A DNA stretch of 8,377 nucleotides from Treponema sp. (lineage in GTDB: Bacteria > Spirochaetota > Spirochaetia > Treponematales > Breznakiellaceae): assembly GCA_009785545.1 (NCBI GenBank), contig WQWD01000096.1:1-8377 (forward strand), written 5' to 3'. How positions within the stretch are numbered: position 1 is the first letter of the stretch; each line of letters starts with the position of its first letter. The position numbers and the translations under genes are program-made. The notes under the pieces are model-generated. The model saw nothing but the letters and a program-made list of their open reading frames with translations, was not told where the DNA came from and did no database searches. Positions 1 through 6,087 of this stretch are shown piece by piece.

Positions 1-563
1 CCAATCTGACGAAGCTCTATTCGCATTTTAAAAACACTTACAAGATCTTTGACTAATTCACGAAAATCCACTCTGTTTTCGGCAGTAAAGAAAAAAAGTA
101 TTTTGGGCTCTTCCAAAAGATAATGAACAAGAACGAGCTTCATTTCCAGTTTATGGCTTTGTATTTTTTGCCTGCAAATATCAAACGCTTCTTCTTCGAG
201 TTTACTGTTAGTGCGGGATTTTTCTAAATCTTCGGGGCTTGCAACACGGGCAATCCGGGCAACCTCGGATACCGACGGCTTACCGCTTACAGGGCTGATC
301 ACTTGAGCTAAGTCACGTCCATAACGTGTAGGCACAATAACCATTGCCCCCGAATTTATGTTATTTCCCCGATAGACGGCAAGAAAAGTTTCCTGCGAAT
401 AAAGAAGGCGTAACCTGTAAATCGGAGTATCGGGAGAGATGTCTTCGATTCCGGCCTCAGCGCCGGTAATAACATCATGCTCTTGTTTGGTTTCTCTGCG
501 ATCATCCTCAAGAGCGGCAATGTCTTCTTCGTCTATATTTTCATAATCATCGTAACTGCTCAT
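1..563 (-). CDS. ricT: PSP1-domain protein, RicT/YaaT-like (3' end outside window)
   Basis: An open frame starts at ATG 561-563 and runs off the left edge without a stop, giving 187 codons. The N-terminus (about residues 1-45) is acidic and low-complexity (MSSYDDYENIDEEDIAALED). A PSP1-type core follows, with segments IYRLRLLYSQETFLAVYRG, MVIVPTRYGRDLAQVI, KLEMKLVLVHYLLEEPKILF and FFFTAENRVDFRELVKDLV, ending at MRIELRQIG. In RicT proteins this last motif lies just before a cysteine-containing C-terminal part, which is missing here. In Bacillus the homologue YaaT/RicT belongs to the RicA-RicF-RicT Fe-S complex, which affects RNase Y-dependent mRNA processing, sporulation and biofilm formation; the role in spirochaetes is inferred only. 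It is the last visible gene of the four-gene unit. Its Shine-Dalgarno AAGGGAAG overlaps the stop codon of the upstream yaaR-like gene, so translation is probably coupled. The family call is fairly secure; the exact function is not. Confidence 0.85.
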   Translation of the reverse strand, partial: MSSYDDYENIDEEDIAALEDDRRETKQEHDVITGAEAGIEDISPDTPIYRLRLLYSQETFLAVYRGNNINSGAMVIVPTRYGRDLAQVISPVSGKPSVSEVARIARVASPEDLEKSRTNSKLEEEAFDICRQKIQSHKLEMKLVLVHYLLEEPKILFFFTAENRVDFRELVKDLVSVFKMRIELRQI

Positions 564-571
564 AACTTCCC

Positions 572-1120
572 TTATTGTAATAAGTCTACCAGAAGACCTT
601 TGATTTCCTCAAGATGGGCGACAAGCTCGAGTTGGCGAAATTGACTTGCCAAAAGCATAGCTGCCAAATCTTCAAGCTTTTTGTCGATAATCTGTATTTT
701 TGTATACTCTTTTCGCCCTTCGCCTGCCGGAGTATTACGCCGTCCCTTAAAAGCCGGTTTATGTTTATTCAGAACGCCTTCGTCATATTCTAAAACATAA
801 TTGTTTTTAACTACATAATTGATAAAGTTACGAACCGCTTGCTTATAACGAAGTATTTCTTCGGGAAGAGGGCGGCTTAACAGACAATCGCCGGCATCAC
901 GAACATCATCCATTAAAAAATTTATTGATTCTTCTGATAAAGGAAAGTTTTCCAAATGACCAATATCATCAGCAGTCCTTCCCAGCAAACTGTTATAAAT
1001 ACCGGAAAAACCGGGTTTTTGACTTTTTCGCAAGTCCTTTAACTTTTTATCCTCCTTTACACCCGAATAGAGCGAAGGATTCATAAAAATAGCAGGATCT
1101 GCGCCGTCAATTTTAGCCAT
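572..1120 (-). CDS. YaaR/DUF327 family protein
   Basis: This is a 182-aa soluble protein with no signal peptide or membrane segment. The DUF327 signature is seen in the middle (about residues 65-110), where a helical FLMDDVRDAGDCLLSRPLPE segment is followed by ILRYKQAVRNFINYVVKNNY, and at the C-terminus, KIQIIDKKLEDLAAMLLASQ followed by an EIKGLLVDLLQ tail. Bacillus YaaR is about 146 aa, so this one has a longer N-terminus and a basic insert near residues 115-137 (KHKPAFKGRRNTPAGEGRK). Function in this family is poorly known; in Firmicutes the gene sits in the yaaQ-yaaR-holB-yaaT cluster. Here yaaR is followed directly by the RicT gene 8 nt later, with no holB between. The ATG at 1118-1120 overlaps the end of the bactofilin gene by 8 nt and has only a weak ribosome site, so translation is probably coupled to bactofilin. 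Confidence 0.85.
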   Translation of the reverse strand: MAKIDGADPAIFMNPSLYSGVKEDKKLKDLRKSQKPGFSGIYNSLLGRTADDIGHLENFPLSEESINFLMDDVRDAGDCLLSRPLPEEILRYKQAVRNFINYVVKNNYVLEYDEGVLNKHKPAFKGRRNTPAGEGRKEYTKIQIIDKKLEDLAAMLLASQFRQLELVAHLEEIKGLLVDLLQ

Positions 1121-1556
1121 AGTTACTCTGAGTTTTCATTGTATTAAAAACAGGTAACGCTGATCTTATTCCATGCGAATCATGGTGTTCGGTTAATTTT
1201 TTCTCCCAGATTTCATCGCTAGTGCATACCGCTACCCTGCCATTGACAAAACAGCCGTCATCCGCCTGAATACGGCGTGTAACAATATCGCCAATAATTA
1301 AAGCGGTAGAAAGTATCACCAAATGCCCGTCGGCGATAATGTTGCCGCAGACCACTCCGCCTACAGTAATATTTGTCCCTGACACATTGCCTTTTACACG
1401 GGCACGCTCTCCAACTACGACTCTGCCCTTTACTTTGGCATTGCCGCGAATACTGCCGTCAATGCGGGTAAACCCGCCGGTTTCTATATCGCCTGTCAGA
1501 CCGGTGTTTTCGCCTATTATCGTGTTAATTGAAAAATCGTTTTTATCAAAAGGCAT
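1113..1556 (-). CDS. Bactofilin (polymer-forming cytoskeletal protein, DUF583)
   Basis: This is a 147-aa protein whose residues about 15-109 form the bactofilin right-handed beta-helix. The repeating short strands include GFTRIDGSIRGNAKVKGRVV, VGERARVKGNVSGTNITVGG, VVCGNIIADGHLVILSTALI and IGDIVTRRIQADDGCFVNGR. N- and C-terminal tails are short and probably disordered, as is usual. Bactofilins self-assemble without nucleotide into filaments or patches on the inner membrane and help place cell-wall enzymes. The gene follows an M23 peptidase gene by 14 nt. Bactofilin-M23 pairs are recurrent, for example CcmA with Csd1-type peptidases in Helicobacter, so a joint role in cell shape or envelope organisation is inferred. 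A TAAGG ribosome site lies 7 nt before the ATG at 1554-1556. The 3' end overlaps the next gene by 8 nt. Confidence 0.9.
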   Translation of the reverse strand: MPFDKNDFSINTIIGENTGLTGDIETGGFTRIDGSIRGNAKVKGRVVVGERARVKGNVSGTNITVGGVVCGNIIADGHLVILSTALIIGDIVTRRIQADDGCFVNGRVAVCTSDEIWEKKLTEHHDSHGIRSALPVFNTMKTQSNYG

Positions 1557-1570
1557 TTGAAAACCTTAAC

Positions 1571-2605
1571 TTAGCGTCTATGCAGAGACGGATTAGTGCG
1601 CCTTGTGATGTATTGGAACGGGTCTACAACATCTGAACCAATTTGAACTTCAAAATGCAGATGAGGCCCGGTTGATAAACCTGTGTTTCCAATGAAACCG
1701 ATTACGTCACCTTGTTGAACCCGCTGTCCTACATTCACCCTAAAACTGCTTAAATGCGCATAACGGGTGTAATAACCGTGCCTATGTCTGATAATAATAT
1801 TATTTCCAAAACCCGAAGCATCATATTCGGCAGTAACAACCTGCCCGTTGGCAGCCGCAACAACAGGATCGCCAGAACGGTGAGTAGATATATCAATACC
1901 TCTATGAATATAAAAATGACCAAACATGGGGTGGACATTCTGCCCAAAGAACATTGTTATACGCCCTATTCCGCCCTGAACAGGCCAAATACTTGGAATT
2001 TCGGTTAACATTTGGCTTGTCGCCTCAAGCAGGTTTCCTATTTCCAAAATAGGGTTTTCAGACTGAGAAAGCAACTCAGAAATCCGCCTTAGTTCATTTA
2101 CTTCAGGTAAAGTATCCGCAGAAAATTCGCGGATCCCCAAAAGGGAAGTTAAATCTCCTGAAAGATTTGGAGAGGAAGAATTAACACTTGATAGGCCTAA
2201 CATCGAAAGCACAGTCGAGAGGGCGTTTTCGAAATTTCTGCTCTCTCTGAGAAGTGCTGCTGTTTCATCCCGCATTTGATCGAGCGAAGCCCGCGTGTCT
2301 CTTAGCTGCATATCCTGACTGGCTATTATGCTTCTGGTGTTGGAATATGATGCACCATACCAAAAAAACGCTCCAAAAATGCCTGTCATCACAAGCAAAA
2401 AGCAGAGCATGGACAGTATTGTCACATGAAAGTTGTAAACTTTTTTCTCAGAGTGAGGAACAAATACTAATGTATAACGTCTGGTAAGAAACTGCCAGAT
2501 TGCAACAAAAATACCAGCTATAAAACCAGCGGCTGTTAAAGCCGCACTTTTGATACTTCGTACAAGTCTATTTTCGAAACGTTTGTACTCATGCGTTGAT
2601 GCCAT
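1571..2605 (-). CDS. Membrane-anchored M23 (LytM-type) peptidoglycan endopeptidase
   Basis: This is a 344-aa zinc metallopeptidase. The N-terminus has two hydrophobic stretches, about residues 18-40 and 61-84, separated by RRYTLVFVPHSEKKVYNF. The second is the more convincing membrane anchor. A polar, helical linker that could form a coiled coil follows at about 90-130. The M23 domain spans about 207-335. The zinc ligands H234 and D238 are seen in HRGID, H317 in the HLH motif (HLHFEV, 315-320), and the catalytic-type H284 in YAHL. All key residues are present, so it should be an active endopeptidase cleaving peptide cross-links outside the inner membrane. The start ATG at 2603-2605 is supported by AGGGAG 4 nt upstream. 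It is the first intact gene of the unit with bactofilin, which probably guides or scaffolds it. No convincing promoter was seen just upstream. Confidence 0.9.
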   Translation of the reverse strand: MASTHEYKRFENRLVRSIKSAALTAAGFIAGIFVAIWQFLTRRYTLVFVPHSEKKVYNFHVTILSMLCFLLVMTGIFGAFFWYGASYSNTRSIIASQDMQLRDTRASLDQMRDETAALLRESRNFENALSTVLSMLGLSSVNSSSPNLSGDLTSLLGIREFSADTLPEVNELRRISELLSQSENPILEIGNLLEATSQMLTEIPSIWPVQGGIGRITMFFGQNVHPMFGHFYIHRGIDISTHRSGDPVVAAANGQVVTAEYDASGFGNNIIIRHRHGYYTRYAHLSSFRVNVGQRVQQGDVIGFIGNTGLSTGPHLHFEVQIGSDVVDPFQYITRRTNPSLHRR

Positions 2606-2649
2606 AAAGCTCCCTAAAAACTATTAACTATTGATCTTAATTCTAACCT

Positions 2650-2832
2650 TTATGTCTCATCGCTGTCAATAGAATTTGGCTCCAAATCCTGTTTTTTATA
2701 GCTTTGCGGAAAGAATTCTTTTAATATCCCTTCTATATCGGCTAATTTCAGCACACCTGTTAGCTTTGCCATCACCCCAAGAGCCGCCATGTTGGCAAAA
2801 ACGTCGAATTTATACCATATAAGCCGTCTTTT
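2650..2832 (-). pseudogene. C-terminal remnant of a 2-oxoacid:acceptor oxidoreductase gamma-type subunit
   Basis: On the minus strand an open frame ends at TAA 2650-2652 and reads WYKFDVFANMAALGVMAKLT, then GVLKLADIEGILKEFFPQS, then YKKQDLEPNSIDSDET. The pattern NMxALGxxxKLTGVLxLxxI followed by LKEFFP resembles the C-terminal end of pyruvate/2-oxoglutarate (ketoacid) ferredoxin oxidoreductase gamma subunits, which normally run to about 180-190 aa. Only about 55-60 residues remain. The frame stays open up to the edge of the palindromic element at 2835 and meets a stop inside it. The in-frame ATGs at 2788-2790 and downstream have no ribosome site, so this is not a small stand-alone gene. The 5' part is not found elsewhere in the window. 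The family assignment rests on a short segment and is moderate; the truncated state is more secure. Confidence 0.5.
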
Positions 2833-2837
2833 GGGGG

Positions 2838-2871
2838 GATGTCCGAAAAGTTAGAAACTTATTCGGACATC
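2838..2871. repeat. Hairpin 1 of the palindromic element
   Basis: GATGTCCGAA (2838-2847) pairs perfectly with TTCGGACATC (2862-2871). The stem continues inward as AAGTT (2848-2852) with AACTT (2856-2860) after a single bulged A at 2861. The loop is AGA. The resulting 15-bp stem is strong. It lacks a run of T on either side, so it is not a textbook intrinsic terminator. Confidence 0.8.
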
Positions 2872-2884
2872 TTCCTTAATTTAA

Positions 2885-2922
2885 GAATTTTCGCAATATT
2901 TCACAGAAATATGAGGAAATTC
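2885..2922. repeat. Hairpin 2, AT-rich central hairpin of the palindromic element
   Basis: ATATTTC (2896-2902) and GAAATAT (2906-2912) form a perfect 7-bp stem around an ACA loop. An outer stem pairs GAATTT (2885-2890) with AAATTC (2917-2922) and extends by a T-G and a C-G pair. The small internal irregularities lie at 2893-2895 and 2913-2914. Confidence 0.6.
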
Positions 2923-2925
2923 AAA

Positions 2926-2960
2926 GGCTGTTCGAAAAGTAACCAACTTTTCAGACAGCC
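2926..2960 (-). terminator. Hairpin 3, possible terminator of the DUF4097 gene
   Basis: GGCTGTTCGAAAAGT (2926-2940) and ACTTTTCAGACAGCC (2946-2960) form a 15-bp stem with one T-G pair and one mismatch; the loop is AACCA. It begins 5 bp after the stop codon of the DUF4097 gene. On the minus strand the stem is followed by TTTGAATTT, a weak T-tract, so it could end that transcript. It is also the right end of the MITE-like element, and the two readings are compatible. Confidence 0.4.
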
Positions 2961-2965
2961 CCGGT

Positions 2966-4387
2966 TCAAGGGTGTAACGGCAGAATGTTTGTCCTGCCGC
3001 TTACTGTCGATATATTAAACTGTGCGCCTCTGTTTTGTGTCATTATGGGTACTTCGCTGTTTAACCTGCCCGAAACTGACGAATGATTTACGGTTATAGT
3101 CTCGTCTGCGGGAATACGAATGGTCACCCTGCCCGACACGCCGTTGATCTCCAGAGAGGATGGCACTATCGTATTTTGAATTTCTGTCGCTCCTGAAATT
3201 TTGTTGACATTCACATTTGCAAATGAGCCTGTCAAATTAACAGAGCCTGAGACAGTGTCTACATCAACACGAGAGTTTTCAGCCAGGTTGTTTAGTGTAA
3301 TTGCGCCTGATATGCTGACCAGATCTACCACATTGAATGTACCTAACACATTGATACGGGCTGATGTTCCATTGCCGTTAAGCCTGTTTGCGTTTATGTC
3401 TGTAACGATAACCTCACCGGAAACTGTGTTTATATTCAGTATGTTCATATTTTCGCTGAGTGCTTGCGGCACAAGTATTTCGAGATTTTTTCGAGGAACT
3501 CTGTTTGCAATATTGCGCTCAGTAAAGCGGATTGTAAGGGTGTTTCCCGAAACATCAAATTGAAGCCTCTCATTATCACGAAGCTCTCGCTGCGCCGACT
3601 CGGTGATTCTTATGTCATATCCGTTGTGCGGCACAATGCGAATTTCTCCCGCAACCCAATTAATATTTATCGAATCAACATTCGGGTCTGCGACACTGTA
3701 TTCGCCATCGATCTCAAACGATCCTGTGATGGTTTGGATATTGATGTTCATTCCGCTCCAACTTCTTCCCCAACGTCCCATACCAGAACCGAATATCGAG
3801 CCTGTTACAAAAAGTACTACCAGGCCTGTAAGCACAAGAACTGTGATAATCGAAAAAATTATTGTTACTACTTTTACTTTGTTCTCTATACTTTTTTCAT
3901 TTTCATGTTTACTTTTCATGGTCATGAGCAGAGTTATCAATGATTCGATTGCCGCACCGATTATAAATATCACCCATGTTATGTGCCATGCAAATGTTAT
4001 AAAGCTGACGACAAAATAAGCAGCTACGATTAGTGACCAGAGTGCGGAAGATATCGCGCTGCGCATTTTCTTGAGGTCTTTTTCGCCCGATTGCCGCTCA
4101 CAAGATTCTTCTACTTTTGTGTTTTTACTTTTTGTGTATTTCGGTTTTGTCATGCTGTTGTATATGAGCAACCCTGTCGCTGCCGCTATCATTATGAACA
4201 TCACAGGCAACCCCGAGCGTGATGAAAACACGATAAGCGGCAGTATGCTCAGTATATACATCATAACTGCAATCGATGTGAACATTGCCGATTTTTGTTT
4301 GGCTTGTTCCATTTTTTTTACGACTGTTGGATCATTCTTTGAGTCATCCTCCAAACCTGTGCCTGCGGCTGTTATGTTATCTTCCAT
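2966..4387 (-). CDS. Five-TM membrane protein with C-terminal DUF4097 beta-repeat domain
   Basis: This is a 473-aa protein when started at ATG 4385-4387, which has AGGAGG 10 nt upstream (4398-4403). A longer reading from TTG at 4444 adds 19 residues but has no ribosome site. Residues 1-35 are polar. Hydrophobic helices lie at about 36-54, 58-76, 113-134, 137-156 and 172-195, with a charged loop at about 79-110. Five helices would place the C-terminus outside the cytoplasm if the N-terminus is inside. Residues about 215-473 are Ser/Asn/Val-rich beta-strand repeats of the DUF4097 ('putative adhesin') type. Seven [VI]SG turns (near 322, 359, 379, 397, 417, 438 and 462) suggest a beta-solenoid, with a period of about 20 residues in the later part. 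The family has no firm biochemical role. It stands alone between a palindromic element and a divergent sugar kinase, so context gives no function. Confidence 0.8.
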   Translation of the reverse strand: MEDNITAAGTGLEDDSKNDPTVVKKMEQAKQKSAMFTSIAVMMYILSILPLIVFSSRSGLPVMFIMIAAATGLLIYNSMTKPKYTKSKNTKVEESCERQSGEKDLKKMRSAISSALWSLIVAAYFVVSFITFAWHITWVIFIIGAAIESLITLLMTMKSKHENEKSIENKVKVVTIIFSIITVLVLTGLVVLFVTGSIFGSGMGRWGRSWSGMNINIQTITGSFEIDGEYSVADPNVDSININWVAGEIRIVPHNGYDIRITESAQRELRDNERLQFDVSGNTLTIRFTERNIANRVPRKNLEILVPQALSENMNILNINTVSGEVIVTDINANRLNGNGTSARINVLGTFNVVDLVSISGAITLNNLAENSRVDVDTVSGSVNLTGSFANVNVNKISGATEIQNTIVPSSLEINGVSGRVTIRIPADETITVNHSSVSGRLNSEVPIMTQNRGAQFNISTVSGRTNILPLHP

Positions 4388-4414
4388 TATTTTACATCCT
4401 CCTCTGTTTTTTCC

Positions 4415-4444
4415 ATTTTGGGCTTTTATGCTTTTTGTTGTCAA
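4415..4444 (-). promoter_or_regulatory. Candidate promoter of the DUF4097 gene
   Basis: On the minus strand TTGACA (4439-4444) is a consensus -35 box. CAAAAT (4415-4420) is 18 bp downstream and matches 4 of 6 bases of the -10 consensus. The predicted start would lie only a few bases before the AGGAGG at 4398-4403. The same DNA (4438-4443) also forms the -35 box of the plus-strand xylB promoter. Confidence 0.4.
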
Positions 4445-4466
4445 GAGTGCTTAAAACTGATATAGT
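4438..4466 (+). promoter_or_regulatory. Sigma70-type promoter of xylB
   Basis: TTGTCA (4438-4443) and TATAGT (4461-4466) are separated by exactly 17 bp; each differs from consensus by one base. The predicted start near 4473 gives a 5' leader of only about 14 nt. The ribosome site AGGAGG (4476-4481) lies 5 nt before the ATG at 4487. Confidence 0.65.
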
Positions 4467-4486
4467 TAGTGTAACAGGAGGAATTT

Positions 4487-5968
4487 ATGCGGACTATTTG
4501 CGGAATCGATCTGGGAACTCAAAGTTGTAAATTAGTGGTTTACGATTACGAGAAAAAAAACATTATTGCCCAATCACAGGCGGCTTTGGATTTAATTGCC
4601 GGAAATGACGGCACTCGGGAACAAAAAGCACAATGGTACGACGAAGCTTTAAAAATCTGTTTCGATAAAATCGATACAAAAACTAAAAAGACTATTGCCG
4701 CTATCGGCGTTTCCGGCCAGCAGCATGGATTTGTTCCGCTGGACAACAAGGGGAAACCTGTCTATAACGTCAAACTTTGGTGCGACACTTCGACTGTCGC
4801 CGAATGTGACGAATTAACAAAAGCGGCGGGCGGCGAAAAAAAACTGATCGCCAAAGCCGGGCTTCCGATGCGTACCGGCTACACAGCTCCCAAAGTCCTT
4901 TGGCTGAAAAACCACAAACCCAAAGCGTTTGAAAAACTGCGGCATATTCTTCTTCCTCATAATTATGTTAACTTTCTCTTAACCGGCGAATATTGGGCGG
5001 AATACGGTGATGCGTCTGGAACGGCGCTCTTTGATGTTCGTCAGCGCAAGTGGTCATCGGAGGTTTGCAAGTACATTTCCCCCGGTATTGAAAAATATCT
5101 TCCTCCTCTGACAACTTCCGAAAAAACAGCGGGAAAAGTCAATAAAGCGGCAGCGCAGCTTTACGGGTTAAACGAGGGCGTAATTGTATCCTCAGGCGGC
5201 GGCGACAACATGATGGCGGCTATCGGAACCGGCGCTGTCCGAGACGGCTCTTTGACGATGAGCCTTGGTACATCGGGCACTCTTTTTGGTTTTTCAAAAA
5301 CTTCGGTGATTGACCCCACAGGAAACCTTGCGGCATTTTGCTCATCAACAGGCGGCTGGATGCCCTTGATGTGCACGATGAACTGCACCGTAGCCAGCGA
5401 AGAGCTGCGAGGGCTTTTTGGAATGGACTTAAAAGCTTTTAATACAGCGGCGGCAAAAGCACCCATCGGTGCAAACGAAATTGTGGTACTGCCGTATTTT
5501 AACGGAGAAAGGACACCGAACCTGCCCAACGGAAGAGCGAGTATCAACGGCATTACAACTGCCAATTTTAAGCAAGAAAACATTATGCGTGCTGCCATGG
5601 AATCAGCGATTTTTGGAATGAGAATCGGGCTTAATGAATTTGTTTCGCTTGGCTTTAAACCAAAAGAAATTCGATTAACCGGCGGCGGTTCAAAAAGCCC
5701 GCTCTGGCAAACCATAGCGGCAAATGTAATGAACCTCCCGATTCGTATTCTCACCGGCTCGGAAGCTGCGGCAATGGGCGGAGCGATTCAAGCACTGTGG
5801 TGTCTGCAAATTCATGAAGGCAAGAAGAGTTCAATCGAAGCTTTGGCTGACGAGCACGTCACGTTAGGCGAAACGATCAAGCCGGACAAAAAAAGTACGA
5901 CATTGTACGATAACGCTTGCGCAGTTTACTTGCGTTATCTGGAAGCGTTGAGTCCGTTGTATCGATAA
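4487..5968 (+). CDS. xylB: Xylulokinase (FGGY carbohydrate kinase)
   Basis: This 493-aa enzyme is full length for the family (E. coli XylB is 484 aa). It would phosphorylate D-xylulose with ATP to D-xylulose 5-phosphate in the cytoplasm, feeding the pentose phosphate pathway. The FGGY N-domain (about 4-245) opens with the phosphate-binding CGIDLGTQS (5-13) and contains GVSGQQHGFVPLD (74-86), the typical xylulokinase substrate-site motif. The catalytic base is the Asp in GGGDN (D240). The C-domain (about 252-450) has SLGTSGTLFGF, LPYFNGERTPN and the ATP-site LTGGGSKSPLW. All key residues are intact. AGGAGG 5 nt upstream fixes the start. It is transcribed singly, convergent with a GH3 glycosidase that plausibly supplies xylose. 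No xylose isomerase is complete in the window. Another FGGY substrate, such as L-ribulose, is less likely given the QQHG motif. Confidence 0.9.
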   Translation: MRTICGIDLGTQSCKLVVYDYEKKNIIAQSQAALDLIAGNDGTREQKAQWYDEALKICFDKIDTKTKKTIAAIGVSGQQHGFVPLDNKGKPVYNVKLWCDTSTVAECDELTKAAGGEKKLIAKAGLPMRTGYTAPKVLWLKNHKPKAFEKLRHILLPHNYVNFLLTGEYWAEYGDASGTALFDVRQRKWSSEVCKYISPGIEKYLPPLTTSEKTAGKVNKAAAQLYGLNEGVIVSSGGGDNMMAAIGTGAVRDGSLTMSLGTSGTLFGFSKTSVIDPTGNLAAFCSSTGGWMPLMCTMNCTVASEELRGLFGMDLKAFNTAAAKAPIGANEIVVLPYFNGERTPNLPNGRASINGITTANFKQENIMRAAMESAIFGMRIGLNEFVSLGFKPKEIRLTGGGSKSPLWQTIAANVMNLPIRILTGSEAAAMGGAIQALWCLQIHEGKKSSIEALADEHVTLGETIKPDKKSTTLYDNACAVYLRYLEALSPLYR

Positions 5969-5979
5969 GCGGCAGCAGC

Positions 5980-6087
5980 TAGTGTGATGTCTTATTCAAA
6001 TGACACAATGCCTGATAAGTTAATTCCTTATGTAATAAGGAATTAACGCATATTGTGACTTTGCGAACCGAATAAGACAGCACACTA
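5980..6087. mobile_element. 108-bp inverted-repeat MITE-like element flanked by TA
   Basis: CTAGTGTGATGTCTTATTC (5979-5997) and GAATAAGACAGCACACTAG (6070-6088) are inverted repeats matching at 18 of 19 positions. A perfect 13-bp hairpin lies at the centre. Between them the arms show weaker symmetry: ACACAATGC on the left against GCATATTGTG on the right. The outer repeats begin and end at TA dinucleotides (5980-5981 and 6086-6087), as expected for a TA duplication by an IS630/mariner-type transposase; that link is inference. There is no coding frame. The right end carries the TAG stop of the neighbouring GH3 gene. A large bidirectional terminator between the convergent genes is the alternative, though no T-run follows the stems. 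Confidence 0.55.
6019..6047. repeat. Perfect 13-bp hairpin at the centre of the 5980-6087 element
   Basis: GTTAATTCCTTAT (6019-6031) and ATAAGGAATTAAC (6035-6047) are perfect inverted repeats around a GTA loop. The stem is AT-rich and lies between the stops of the two convergent genes. It may help end both transcripts, but no T-tract follows it. Confidence 0.8.

Larger units (their letters stand above)
2835..2962. mobile_element. 128-bp palindromic MITE-like element with 20-bp terminal inverted repeats
   Basis: The left end (2835-2854) reads GGGGATGTCCGAAAAGTTAG. The reverse complement of the right end (2943-2962) reads GGGGCTGTCTGAAAAGTTGG, a match at 17 of 20 positions. Three hairpins fill the interior, at 2838-2871, 2885-2922 and 2926-2960. 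No coding frame lies inside. The size, inverted ends and lack of a gene fit a non-autonomous element or the relic of an insertion sequence. A pair of REP/BIME-like palindromes or stacked terminators is the main alternative. No clear target-site duplication is seen, although both outer flanks show GG. Confidence 0.55.

Noticed and set aside
1339..2487. Plus-strand open frames of 73-84 codons opposite the bactofilin and M23 genes
   Set aside because: They are antisense to well-supported genes, and their composition reflects the complement of those genes.
2606..2649. Promoter for the M23 gene
   Set aside because: The stretch is AT-rich but has no pair of -35 and -10 boxes with good spacing; the M23 gene may once have been read from an upstream gene now lost.
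2835..2962. CRISPR-like repeat array, because one motif occurs four times
   Set aside because: The copies alternate in orientation and form hairpins, with no regular spacers.
4388..4444. Nineteen-residue N-terminal extension of the DUF4097 protein from a TTG start
   Set aside because: No ribosome site precedes the TTG, and that DNA is a better -35 box. The ATG at 4385-4387 has AGGAGG upstream.
3201..4454. Several overlapping plus-strand open frames of 120-159 codons
   Set aside because: They lie antisense to the DUF4097 gene, lack ribosome sites and show no recognisable domain; the minus strand has clear TM and beta-repeat structure.
5161..5754. Minus-strand open frame of 197 codons inside xylB
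   Set aside because: It lies entirely within an intact kinase, has no ribosome site and no recognisable domain.
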